Of a stretch of DNA of 64,000 nucleotides, positions 35,726 to 47,266 are shown piece by piece; position 1 is the first letter of the stretch, and every line of letters begins with the position of its first letter. Position numbers and translations under genes: made by a program. This DNA comes from Zopfochytrium polystomum (Eukaryota; Chytridiomycota; Chytridiomycetes; Chytridiales; Chytridiaceae), in NCBI GenBank assembly GCA_025765615.1, contig JAIVFJ010000039.1, positions 310,001 to 374,000 of the forward strand. The letters are read 5' to 3'. Below the pieces are notes generated by a model. The model was not told the origin of the DNA. It saw only the letters and a program-made list of their open reading frames with translations, and did not search any database.

Positions 35726-38700
35726 ATGTCAAGGGTCCTTCATGTCTTCCCGGCGACAACTCCACCCCTTCCGACGCACTTGGCCAGTTTCTATTCATAC
35801 TGCCTTCATTCGTCCAAGCACCACGATCTCCTGAAACAGATCACCGAAGCTGCAGATCATTCTGACCGGTTCGATGCCTTCCACAAGGACCGCCTGGCTT
35901 GGGTGAAGGAAAACCTGTCGCAACTGTTGGCCGAGATCGGCATCGAGCACGATAAACTCGAGCAACTGAACCCTGCTGCAACCAATTTGTTTTTGGAGTG
36001 CCGAGATCTTCTTGAACGCACTTCAGACTGGGTTGACAAAGGCAAGATCACTGATGCAGTGTCGCTCCTCGTGAAAGCTTGCTTCACCAGTTCCCCAACT
36101 CGGCCTTCGATCGAATCGTCGACGGAAGTTCAACCGCCTGCGCATCTCCAGGATTGGTTCCTTTTTCTCACCAAGGCAAATCTCACTGTATCCAAGCAAT
36201 CGAAGGCTGCTTACGACGAAGCACGGAAGAAATGGGTCTCGGAAGAGTTCATTCCGTGGGTGGCCAGCGACAGCAAGACGCAAAAACAGCTCAAAGATCT
36301 TCACAATCGAGGAAACGAACTCACGAGTACGGTCTTTTCGGAATATGAGGCTGCCAAACCACCTTCCCACTCGCACTTTCAAGAGCTCTTAAAATTTAAA
36401 TTTAAAATCACCTTCCGAAAGTCCCAACCAAGCCCTGCTCTTCGTGCTCTTCCTGATGAAGCCAAACTCTCAAGTGCCTTTCACCAAGACTTCTTGGACC
36501 CACATGGCTACATACCTCGACTGAGAAAAGACTTGGAGGAATCAGCAGATGGATGGCACACCAATAGCTACTACTACCCAGGTGTGACTTTGGTGCAAAC
36601 AGTCTGGTTCTGGAAAATCTCGGGCTGTGGCACAACTGGCATCTCGAATATCCAAAGATAAAGATGGACTCCGGGTTGTTTACTGCAGCTTCATGCAGCC
36701 TGGCTCAACTGGCTATCCCAAGCGATCAAAAATTGCTGATAAGTTGGTGTTGTGTCAGGACGAAAGCGAATTCAAGTACTACTTTGCTGCTTGTTTTGAA
36801 GCAGTGATGGAAGATCGCAACACACCACAGAAGATCCTTGAGCGGCAGACCAACCATGCAACCCAGGAGGCTTTCTGGACTGGCATTGAGAACAGGATGG
36901 AAAAGCTTAAAAAACTATCAGTTGATGCCTTTGATCAACACGCATTGTTTGCTGAGGGTGATGGCAACCAACTTGAAGTTGTGTTTGTTTTTGATGAGGC
37001 GCGATCGCTTCTGGAAAACCCACACAGTCAATCTGAATCTGGAGCAAAAAGTCCATTTTACTATATGCGGCAGGCTGCGCAAAGTTTTGCCAATAAGAGC
37101 CAGGCGTTTGTCATCTCCATGGACACAAAAGCTCGAATGCCCGAAGTTGCACCAGTGAACAGGGTTGATGCTGCTGAAAGACTTTCAGTTGCTGGGGAAG
37201 ACCAAAAGAGGAACTTCAGACCTCTGTTCCTCTTTGGTAGTGTGGACATTGGATTATTAAGTTCATATGGCTTGAAAGACACTGATGCGTTTTCACCAAG
37301 AAAATACCTGTCTCACGGTCGTATTCTATGGAGAGCTTTAATGGATGCAAATTTTACAGTTCGAAAAGTCCGTGAACTTGCAGTGTCAAAACTTGCTGGA
37401 GGAGGAAGAGTTAGTTTTGATCCAACTCCAAATATTACGGCACCAATGGCTGCAAGCTTCATTCGAGCACGAGTCCCCTATCTTGTCTATCAGTCAGAAC
37501 TTGCCTCTGAGCTCATAGCTTCAAATATGTGGTGGTGTATGTCTATTTCAGATGAGCGGGATCACATTGTTGCAGGAATGCCATCAGAGCCAATCCTTGC
37601 AGATGCTGCTGCACTGTGGATGCACAATGCTGAGAACCGTCTGGAGATCTTGAAATTGTTTTCTTACTTATCATCAAGATCTGCAATTGATATTGGTCAC
37701 GGTGGAGAGATTGTGGCCCAGCTCCTACTCATTCTAGGGCGTGATACAGCAGTGTGGAAGTCGTCTAAAAATTTGAGTAATGTCAGTATTTGAGCCTTGC
37801 TTTGTTTCTTTTTATGGACTGACTTTCTTGAAGAAAACAAAGTCCATTCTGGAAAAGACTCGAAACCCACAAATTGTTTGCCCGCACATTGACTATTATG
37901 GCCTCATTGGCCTCAAAGAATTTCTTGAGTCCACCTTACAAGCGAGTGCTGCCGGTGACCTTCGCAGAGAAAGCAAGGCGAGGAGCAACTATGCAAACCT
38001 TCCTGATCCAATGGCTGTTGGAAAGGTGTCATTCACCCACTTTGTCCGGCTTTTTGACAGCGTGACAGACATGGCTGTGCTGGCTTTGCTGTTTGCCCGC
38101 GGTGCTGCCGTTTGGTGCAGAGTTGGCACGGTTGGAGTCGACTTGATCATTCCTGTTTTAATGCCTGATCGCAACAACGAGTATGTTATTCATGCAGACA
38201 ACATGACATACGTACTTGTGCAAGTCAAGAATTATGCAGATCGCGCCAAGGACAAGAATTTCCCACACTCTGCCACAGCGGGCAACTCTGCACTCAGCTG
38301 CGATCTAGACACAGTCCCTCGCCATATGTATTTGTCTCTATTTTTGAGTTTCGGTGGCAAGACAGCAAAAGTTGAGATTTTGGAGCCCACGCTGGATCTT
38401 CCAAACTTGAAAGCGAAATTGCCGCCATCATCTACCTTATTCAACTTTGTTGTTCCAAAGGATGGCCCACATTCGGAGATTTACAGTAATTTGCGCAAAA
38501 CGCTTTGCGAAGAAATCGCTGAACAGCAGCGCCAGGAGGAACTCGCAGGGAAGCGCGTGGGCAAACGAAAGCGAGACCCTTCCACTGACAATTCCAAGTT
38601 GGCCAACGACATTTCAATCACCGAGGTTTTGCGACGCTTTCGCCAGTTGTCAATTGCGGTGTTGGGATTTAGCCAGGACCTTTATTCGTGCATTATCCCC

Positions 38701-38970
38701 GCCACCGCATCTCCCAAGAACGCACCAGGACTTTCCAATGACATATTTCAGCACTTGAAGAAATTGCTCCGAGGGCCGCCTAATCCCGTCCAGCGAGCCA
38801 GTGACCCCAAAGAAGCGGAGATTCTGAAGAGGATGGTCTACCCGTCGAGCCTTGACATGCTCCGCGCCAGCGAGTCTGCCGTGTTCAAAAACGGTGCGAC
38901 AGGGGCTCGACGCGACGAAACCTTTGACGGAACGGTTCCTCCAAACGTGCTTCTTTCAGATGATTATTGA
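35726..38970 (+). CDS. Crinkler-like P-loop NTPase / PD-(D/E)XK nuclease protein, frame-disrupted
   Basis: A ~1080-residue open region in three overlapping frames, starting MSRVLHVFPATTPP. The first ~290 residues are helical with no recognised header domain. A P-loop like region (GSGKS) lies at the first frame break near 36605. A Walker B-like VVFVFDEARSLL is at about 36978-37013, followed by FYYMRQAAQSF. The second frame break is near 37780. The last part has GVDLIIPVLMPDRN (Asp at 38140) and YVLVQVKNYADR (Gln-Val-Lys at 38221-38229), the spacing of a PD-(D/E)XK nuclease core. NTPase plus restriction-like nuclease is the known composition of Crinkler-type proteins of oomycetes and chytrids. 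Both breaks are +1. The gene is intronless and more AT-rich than its neighbours, both unusual here. It may be a pseudogene or sequence-error affected. No restored protein is given. Confidence 0.72.
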
Positions 38971-39404
38971 AATCGTTTGTTTGCCGGCGGTGGACCTGCA
39001 TCTGGGGGGCACGGGAAAGGGAAAGCTGGACAAATCTTTTTTCACCAGAAAGGGCAAAAGGGGAGGGAAAGAAGAAAAATAAAGAAAAGAACCAAAGCAA
39101 AATGTCTGTCTGTCTGCCGTCCACAAGAAGAAAAAAAAAATATATATTGTGCGTTTCATTGAAAATTGGAGGGCATCCACAGACATTCTGTCCACAGGCT
39201 TTTCAGCGACACCATAATTATTTTGGCAAAAGAACTTGTCAGGGGAAATGGGTCGGCCCCGACAGGCGGGGGTGGTCTGTCTGCCTGCTCTGTCGGGGAA
39301 AACATGGTTCAATGCGGGGAAATCCGTCGGGGAGAATTTGAGCGACAAAATCCAATTTGGGACGGCGCGCGCAATATACAGTGTATATATATTTTTCGGT
39401 CGAC
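38971..39404. other. AT-rich spacer between Crinkler-like gene and ABCC pseudogene
   Basis: Contains short A/T tracts and TATATATA near 39385. No gene was recognised. Confidence 0.5.
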
Positions 39405-40131
39405 TATACTCGAAATGGGCCTGTCGTCGCTCCGCTCCCGGCTGCAAATCATCATGCAGGAGCCCACGCTGTTCAGCGGCACGGTGCGGTCCAACCTGGA
39501 CGTCGAGGCGAAGCACTCGGACGCGGAGGTCTGGGACGTGCTGGAGATGATCGGAATGAAGGAGCACATTGCCGAACTCCGTGAAAAACTCGACAGCCCC
39601 GTTGCGGAAGGCGGGACGACCTGTCGGTTGGTCAGCGGCATGGTGTGCCTCGGCCGCGCCAATGTACGTAGCATTTCTTTTTGCAAAAAGCGGTCCCCTT
39701 CGGCACTCTCCCCACCTTACCGACTAACAAGGCGTCCGCCATCGCTCAAACCAAAAAAAAAAAAAAATAAAAATAAAAAAAATAAAAAATAATAACCCCA
39801 AAAGCCTCGATAAATCGAAACTCCTCTTCCTCGACGAAGCCACCGCCTCTGTCGACGCGGCCGCCGACCAGCTCATCCAGCAGTCGCTGCGCGCTCACTT
39901 TTCCTCCGCCACCGTCGTCTCCATCGCCCACCGGCTCAACACGATCGTCGGCTTCGACCGCGTCCTGGTGCTGGACGGCGGTGACATTGTCGAGTTTGAC
40001 TCGCCGGACGTGCTGCTGAACAAGCCGCGCGGCGATGGCGCGGTGTTTAGGAGCTTGGCGGAGGCGACGGGGGAGAGCAACTTTAGGGCGTTGAGGGAGG
40101 CTGCGGCTGCTGCGAGGAGGGGGTTATGATT
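39405..40131 (+). pseudogene. Inverted ABCC NBD2 pseudogene copy
   Basis: A near-identical but inverted copy of the 3' end of the ABCC gene (18628-19300). It enters abruptly at the codons for [15 protein letters not shown], with no upstream Walker A. It keeps the intron (same GTACGTAGCATTTCT donor side), which is expanded by A-rich sequence at 39751-39795, and continues through the LLFLDEAT exon to the same C-terminal codons. The ABC signature is destroyed: small deletions turn NLSVGQRQ into an out-of-frame stretch, and one base is gained before the donor. The retained intron shows a DNA-level duplication. Confidence 0.88.
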
Positions 40132-40455
40132 GTTGGGACGGGGGGGTGGGAGGTTGGGACCTCTAAAGTGTTGAGGGAGGACCTGTCCGGTTTGTGGGTC
40201 ATTCGCTATCAATTTTTTTTTTTTTTGATTTTAGTCCTCGCTTCATATCTTCTGTTATTTTTTCCCTTCCTTTTTTTTGGGTTCATAAAACACAGCACGG
40301 ACCTTTGGTCTGGCAAGTTAAGTTGAATTCTGTTCGATGTCGATTTCAGGATGCACACTAGTGTGATCAAAGCGCTGTTGGTATTGCTTTTCGCAGAGCC
40401 AGGCGCAGTTGAGGCTTTTTGCATTTGGTCTCTCCTGTGACCTTTTCTCTCTCTA

Positions 40456-40544
<89 letters not shown>

Positions 40545-41650
40545 TCTGTTGCTCACTTGTTTGTGACCTCCCTCCCCTCCATCCATTTTTTGTCACCTAC
40601 GAAACAAACCACTCTTAACTTGCAGTACCCGCCCTACCCCTGCGCCGTTTTGTCTAATGGGTTTTCTGCGGGAGGAGGGATGTGAAAGAGTCCTAAGGAC
40701 TTACTTCTCCAATAAAACGAATCGAGGCTTGTATTTACTTCTTCCAGGTCTCTAACCGTCCACAGAAACTGTCCTCATTTTGCTTTCGCTTTCGATTTTT
40801 CCGTCTGCATCACGAAGAAATGAACAAAACATGGCGGACTTGTTGGCCAGATGTCTGCTGCTGCCAAACACCGAGTAACATTCACTGCCTCGAATGTTTC
40901 CGACTCGCTAAATACTGCCTCATGGTGTGTTCCGACAAAAGTGGAAGGTCGCTTCAGTGTAAAAAGGTTGTGTCAACGCTTCAAACACACGGCGACGGCA
41001 GCGGCGGCGGCGGGGCGGGCCGCTTCGACGCCGACACACCTCGGATAACAGCTGCAGTAGGCACCAGACGCGTCCGTACCGCCCGACCACTGCGTTGTAA
41101 AATAGCGTTCAACTGGAAGGCAAGCGATTGGTGGGAAAATGGTGAATTGTTTCTTGTTCTGTTTCTTTTCGGGAGGAAAAAGAGTGGAACGACTTCGGGG
41201 AAGCGTCGCATTGTGCGCAAGTACTGAAAGAAAAGAGGAGAAAGGTAGAGAGGGATGGTCTACAGAGGAGAGGAAGAAAAATGAGGCAGGACGGAACTGG
41301 CCCGTTGCGCAGGCTCGGAGGTTTTGGGAACGAACGCTTTTTTTCCGACGTATCGGGCCAGAAATTTCCGTCTCCTCCAGCGGTATTTGCGGAGACCGTT
41401 CGGCGGCGGTGCAAATGACGGTGATCACGAAGACGAAAGTCTTTTCGCAGGAGGCGGCGATCATCAGAACTGCCACCTTCGCCGGTGTCGGAAGAGTGCG
41501 CGCGAGCGAGTTGGGGTCGTCCAAAGTGAGGATCTGGGGGTTTGAGAGTTTTTGTTCGTAATGGCAAGGTGTGTCCAAAAGGTTTGATAATAACAGCCAG
41601 AATTCGATTTCATTACATCCTAAACCCCCCCAGCACACAATTCTTTATGT
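40132..41650. other. Repeat- and remnant-containing spacer
   Basis: Holds a (CT)n microsatellite and, at about 41370-41560 on the minus strand, a coding-like fragment (TFVFVITVICTAAERSPQ) resembling the one near 35.6 kb. No intact gene was recognised. Confidence 0.45.
40440..40552. repeat. (CT)n microsatellite
   Basis: About 110 bp of almost uninterrupted CT repeats. Confidence 0.95.
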
Positions 41651-43809
41651 TCACCGTCGAAGTGTAACAACGGACCGCCGCCATTTTCTCGCCTCCGACC
41701 CGTCCACGTCGTGCTCGCTGGTTTCCAAGTGTACGTCCGCGGCAATCACGCCTGGATACCGCAGGATTCTCTCTTGAACTGGGATACATTTTTTGGTTTT
41801 TTTGCGAGTTTGTCAGCGCGAGGAATGCACACATTGAATGGGACATGGGCTGTACCTTCGTCCGCAATATCAAAAGCGTGCCTCAAGGAAATGTCTTCTT
41901 TCGAGAGAAGGATCTCGGATTCGACCTCCATACCGCCCTGTTGTGATGAGTTCCCCTATCAGAAAACAAATACGAACAACACAAGCAAAAAAAAACGGAC
42001 CTTGAGGTAGTGAACTTTCAGGTGCGAGATCCGCTTCACTTTGCCCTCCATTCCCTCCATCGCTGCCCTGGCAATGTCGCGCTCAACGTCGCTGGTGGGG
42101 ACGGTCGTCGGTCGAGGTTGTTCAGCGTGGTCGTGCTGAGTGCGTTGGTGAGCAAGTCGTCCTGCAAGCATGCTTGTTGTCCAATGCAACGACCATTTTA
42201 CCTCTTCCACGTCCACGTGGATCAGCGCCTCCACGAGGCCAGGGATTTTCTCGTACAATGCGTGGCGTAAATTTTCGGTGATCTAGAGTAAAATTGAGTG
42301 TGGAAGAGGAGAGGATGAGGTGCGATATTTGGACAAAAGCATCTGACGGGTCTTCAAACGGTTTGGACTAGCAGTGGCTCCCATCGATGAACAACAGTAC
42401 CAAAAATTCTCACCTGATGGGACATGGACACGCTAATTCGAGGGTTCACCTGCAGCTGCAGGTCCACCAGGAGGTCCGGTCCCATTTTTCTTGTCCGAAT
42501 GGAATGGAACCCCACAATGTTACTGTCGTTAGCCTTTGAAAAACCGGAGTTCACACAGCAGTGAGAAAAAGGATCGAGTAATTAACCCGACAACTCATTT
42601 CCGTACCAACTGCTCCGCGAGCACCTTGTCGACACGCTCCGCGAGCCCCTTGGGCGCCGAGTCGACCAGGTCCCTCAGCGCCGGCAAAATCATGGACACG
42701 CTCGCCTGGACGATCAGCCCAGACACCAAAAGCCCGCCGATGGGGTCCAGCGCGGGCACGCCAAAGTACGCGCCGCCGACGCCCGCGAGCGCGACGAGGC
42801 CCGACGCTGAGTCGGCGCGATGGTGCCAGGCGTTTGCGATGAGGACGTCCGAGTGGGTGCGCTTTGCGACGGCCATGGTGGCCCAGAAGAGCAGCTCCTT
42901 GACGAGGACGGAGGCGGCGGCGAGGCCGACGGCGAACAGTGCGACGCGCGGGTTGTCGAGAGAGTAGTGCGACAGGTCCCCGAGGAAGGCGAGGTGCGAG
43001 TGGGCGGCGGCGGCGGCCGAGGCCGAGGCCGCGTCTACCGCTTTGGCGGCGGCTGGGGATTGCAGGAGGCCGCGCAGGATTTCAAAAGAGTGGTACGCGG
43101 TTCTGGAGTTGAGGAGTTCTTAGGGCCGCAAAAAAGCTCTCATTTTTTTTCTTACCCGAGCCCAGCCGACAGCAGTAACCCGCTGATCGTGACCGAACCC
43201 ACCGCCTCCCACTTCCCGTAGCCATACGGAAACGCCTCGTCCCTTCCCGACCGCGCCTTGCGGTACGTGAGCAGCGTGATAAAGTCACTCACGAGGTCCG
43301 ACAGCGAGTGGACTGCGTCGGCCAGCAGGCTCGCCGAGTTCCACACGATGCCGCCGGCGCCCTTTGCGACGGTCAACGCAACGTTGGAGCCGAGGGCCGA
43401 GGAGAGTGATCCGCGTCCCGGCGGTGGAGCTGCGGTCGATGAGGCCGTGGGGCTCGTGGTGGTGGTCGTGATCGTGCGAGTCGTGGTTGTGGGCGCCGTG
43501 CCATCGAAGCTGGAGGCGGTGGTGGTAAAGCGCGCTGCGCGGGGTTCAGGATTGGTGGATGTCCCGGGGGCCGGATCGTGATGAACGCGGTGCGCGGAGG
43601 GAAGCGGGTTGATGACGGCGCAGCGGTCGGCGAGGAGTGGGCGGCCACGCTCGATGGTGCCGCCGGGCTGCCGGAGGATGAGGGTCGGATCCTTTGCATC
43701 GCAAGTCCAGCGCGACACGACGGCGGCGTGCGGGCGGCCCAGGCGGACGAAGAGATGACTGTGGGCGGGCGGAGCGCGCAGCGGATGCTACGGAAATCAT
43801 GGTTGGCAT
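41651..43809 (-). CDS. Cation diffusion facilitator metal transporter (MMT1/2-like)
   Basis: CDF-family divalent-metal/proton antiporter; the best resemblance is to mitochondrial MMT1/MMT2 iron transporters. The likely start at 43809 (MPTMISVASAARSAR) is Arg/Ser-rich, like a mitochondrial presequence. A His-rich stretch (HGAHNHDSHDHDHHHEPHG, about 43445-43501) precedes membrane segments with NSASLLADAVHSLSDLVSDF (HxxxD metal site) and FPYGYGKWEAVGS. A later exon has HSDVLIANAWHHRADSASG (second HxxxD) and the DPIGGLLVSGLIVQ helix. The cytosolic C-terminal domain is split over exons: EKIPGLVEALIHVDVEEV, SLRHAFDIADE, then ILRYPGVIAADVHLETSE, with a stop at 41651-41653. The His-rich part and the first helix are in frames one base apart (extra C near 43405), and an upstream stop near 43546 implies another indel. 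Confidence 0.87.
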
Positions 43810-44120
43810 GGCTGGGGAGTGTCGTCCCGCGTACTGCGAGCCGCGGACGTGGGTGCACGGGGGATTTCGAAGTAAATAATAAATAGTCGCCACCCTTTTT
43901 TCCACAAACACAGAGGACGTTGAGCGCAGTGTTTACCCAATCTCGAAGTAATCGGCGCAGGACCCTCCCGCAATGCCCCCAGGAAACAGGACGACCCAGT
44001 ACTCAACTGCGCCCCATGGCTTCTTCAGTAAATACTCATTTATTTATTGAACCTGTCGTTCCACCTCCTCCAACAGAAGCATACAACAACAATAACAACA
44101 GAAAAAGAACCAATGTCAAC
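43810..44120. other. Intergenic between CDF gene and VID27
   Basis: 311 bp containing the CDF 5' flank and the VID27 3' flank. Nothing else was recognised. Confidence 0.5.
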
Positions 44121-46664
44121 TCAGAACGGTGAGTTCACAATCGAGTTCCGGCTTTTCATCATCTTGGCGGGTGTCAAAAGCTTGTTCTTTGACACTCGGT
44201 AAATGTCATCGGGCAGCGCGACAACAATGTTGTTGTCTTGCCCAAACATAAAGTCGTCAGCCACAACGGTTTTATCGTACTGTTTTCATGACTGTTGGTG
44301 TGTGTGTGTGTGTGTATGTTTTAGATTCGTGTTCAACGGCTGGGTTTGTAAGCGACAAGCATTCACGTCACGTACCGTAGTCGGACACCTTTCCGTCTTT
44401 AAAGTTCCAAGTAACAACAAAGTTGCCAGTGGAAGTTACGATGGACGTTACAATCGTCGGCCCCAGTGTTGAAGCGTGCCGGCGTGAACGAAATTGCGCC
44501 GCCAATGAATGCAGAGTGTTGCGGCTTCAGTTGCAGTCGCTTGGGAGCTGGCTTCGAGTCTCCAAGGGATTTTGTAAAGCCGGAGATGGTCTTGCCGGTC
44601 TTGTCGTTGACCTCTGTGTTTACGAGAAGCAGGTACGTTTTGCACGTTGCGACGATCCATTTCCCGTCGTCGGTGGTGTCGATACCAATGATGGGATCGC
44701 CCAGACCGGGGAGGTGAGTCTTTGCGCGAATATTGATCTTGTTGTACAGCCGAATGTCGCCTTTTTTCCGAGGCTACCGCAACTTCGCCCTTGGCGTTTG
44801 TAGCTGCGCAGCTAAACATGGTTTTTGTTGCGTATTCGTTACTATCCGAGTCAACCCACTTTTGACCCGACAATCGAGGGTCGATCCTGAAAATAGCATT
44901 ATTGTTTATCCCGATAAGATTGGATGATTCAGACGAGTTTTTCACACCGCCAATTATATCGTGAACCTTTTTCTCGGGGTGTATGTTCCATTCTTCAACC
45001 ACCTTCCCGACATTGAGGTCCATTCGGAACACATTGTGGGCGTCGTCCGGCTTCATCATCAGCATCGACGTATCGCCGTCGTACAGCAGGGCTTTTTTTG
45101 GGGTGAAGGCGCCTTTGCTTGGGGAGCTGACATTGTTGATGACAGTTGAGTACTCGAGATCGTTATTCTCATTGTGCCTGAGGACGCCAATCGAGTTTCC
45201 GCGAACAAAGAACGACCTATCTCGGTGCCCCAAAGCGAGTTGAGAAATTTTGGCCGTTTTATCGCCCGGTGCGGGGGACTGAACCATAGGGCTTCGCACC
45301 GCCGGCAGCTCCTCCTCCTCATCTGTTTCTTCCTCCTCATCTTCACTGTCGACAGTGTCTTTCATTTCAACGTCGTCGTCGAAGGCGCTCAGAACATAGT
45401 CTTTGTCCTTCTCGTCCACTTTATCGAATGGTGATTGGTTCGAGGTTTCGTACATGCAAGCTCCAAAAGTCGATCTGAACTCCTCTTCGTCCTCTGCATC
45501 AGAAAATTTGAGGGACCAAGGATAGCAGAGGTCTGAACCGTCCTCTCTCCAGAGCCAAAGGAATGCATGCTGCTCCTGGTTGAACTGCGCGTTCATGTGG
45601 CTATCAATAGGCTGACAAATGTAAGGGCGTCCAGCCTCCGAAACTACAAGGAAGAACTCATATGGAGCGCTCTTGATGATGGCTGCTTCGACGACCTCTT
45701 TCAATCGTAAGAACTGTGAAGCAGACATTTTTTTTAGTTTGTCGCAAATAGAAAGTACATTGAAAGGCGCTGGCTCACCTCGCTAACCCGACCGTCATAC
45801 AAGTACAGTTCCGTAGTGCACCTCAAAATTTCCTCACCCTTCGGAAGTCCGATGGTCGGTAATGCAGGGCTGGCACTATTTTGGACCGGATCCTTGCCTT
45901 TCTTCGACGGCGGAGTGACAGGATCCGGCGCATGCACGTCTGGTGTTACAGCCATGGGCGTCTGCAGCGCTGACGCTGTGGACATTGAAGACCGAGCCGG
46001 GGTGTGCAAGTCTTCCTCACGAGGCTGCGCCTGAGTTTTCCGAGGCAAAGGTGAGCCTCCTGGACCGACGCGGGATGTTGTGGGCTCCGCCGCTGGGGCA
46101 GAAGGCTTGGCCGCACCGAGCAACTTTGACGAGGCCGCAGACGAGGATGCCTTGACGAACTTGACATAAGCATCAAGCTCCTCGTCGGTGACATCCGTGT
46201 GGTCTTTTCCAGATCGACGCTCAAACATGCAGTTGTAGATAACAATCTCGACCGCCGACACTGTGGACTCGGTTGTAGAGGGCGCCGCTACAAACTCGTA
46301 AGCGGTGGATTTGGAGTCGTCGGTTGGATTCATCCAAAGAAGGTGTGCTTTTTGAAGCCGACAGAGGTTCGGCGGAAGTTGAGCACTTCATCGATCAGGA
46401 AAATAAGCTCTTCGTCGTCTTCCAGCTCGCCCTCGTTCTCTTCTTCGCCCTCTTCAAACACCCGCCTCACGATGAGGTGATAGTTTCGGGGGACGTTGGT
46501 TCGAGCGATGGTGAGTGGTGGAGTCCTTGAAGAGAAGCTCTTTCGCTACTTTGGAGTTGGGGGGATTGACGCGCCAGAGTTGCCCAGAGGGGATTTGGAC
46601 GAGGCTCTGGCCTTCCGCCTTCTGCCCCCCACACCATGGACCCGAGCGACTTGAGGATGAACAT
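44121..46664 (-). CDS. VID27: VID27 family protein
   Basis: Homologue of yeast Vid27, a cytoplasmic protein linked to vacuolar import and degradation of gluconeogenic enzymes; its biochemical role is not established. Start ATG at 46664 (MFILKSLGSMVWG), then VQIPSGQLWRVNPPNS and KVAKELLFKD. After a variable linker comes a PH-like region (FLWLWREDGSDLCYPWSLKF) and an acidic stretch. The C-terminal beta-propeller part has SFFVRGNSIGVLRHNEN, STVINNVSSPSKGAFTPKK, NNAIFRIDPRLSGQKWVDSD and GDPIIGIDTTDDGKW. The final exon is VVADDFMFGQDNNIVVALP, ending NSPF at a TGA at 44121-44123. At least four +1 insertions interrupt the frame: G run near 46625, a C near 46493, A run near 44790 and G run near 44465. 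Removing each restores conserved sequence. Confidence 0.93.
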
Positions 46665-47266
46665 GTCTGACGGGCTCGCAAGCGAGAACTCTTGCTTGGC
46701 AAGCCCTCGTGGGTGCGACTGCAGAATTGAATGGGCAAGCGGCGACCAAACGACGATGCGTGAGTGGATCTGGGATGGGGGTCGTGGACAGGTGGCGCTG
46801 GTGCGTGCTCGAACGGGGGCAAGTGCGACTGCGACTGCGGCAAGGGGCCAGGCGTTTCCAGGTGGCAAGTGGGGAGGAGGAGATGGCGGATGGCACAGAA
46901 AAAAGAAAGCCAATCACCAATTGATACAAGTGACAAGGCGCGTTGGTCCCCGTAGAGTCTGTCTGTCTGTCTGTTTGGTCGGACACTTTGTTTGTGCTCG
47001 CTTGGGAACGAAGTCCCTCGCCACCAAGTTCAGCACGCTCGTGAAATCGGCGTGGGCTGCCGCCGTCGCCGTAGCGGCGTCATCCACCTTGTCCACCCAC
47101 TCCTCCTCCCGCCCGCCCGGGCCGCACCTCCGAGTCCTGCAAACCCCCCTGCTAATACTGCTGTGGCTTCACGCTTTGGGGCACAGATCACGCGATCCGA
47201 TTGTGCAAACCATCTGATTGTTGAAAGGTGTTTTCGGCCTTGTCAAGATCACTACCAATTGAGCAG
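46665..47266. promoter_or_regulatory. Divergent intergenic region between VID27 and CIA2
   Basis: 602 bp between divergent start codons, with a GTCT repeat at 46959-46976. No specific regulatory site was identified. Confidence 0.35.

Noticed and set aside
39405..40131. Second functional ABC transporter gene
   Set aside because: It lacks Walker A and membrane domains, and the signature motif is frameshifted; it is a truncated copy.
40440..40552. CRISPR-like or coding repeat
   Set aside because: Plain CT dinucleotide repeat without spacers; Leu/Ser open frames across it are artefacts.
14961..46664. Genetic-code or programmed +1 frameshift system as explanation for broken frames
   Set aside because: The shift sites share no slippery codon or stop context, most are homopolymer extensions, and several neighbouring genes are free of them.
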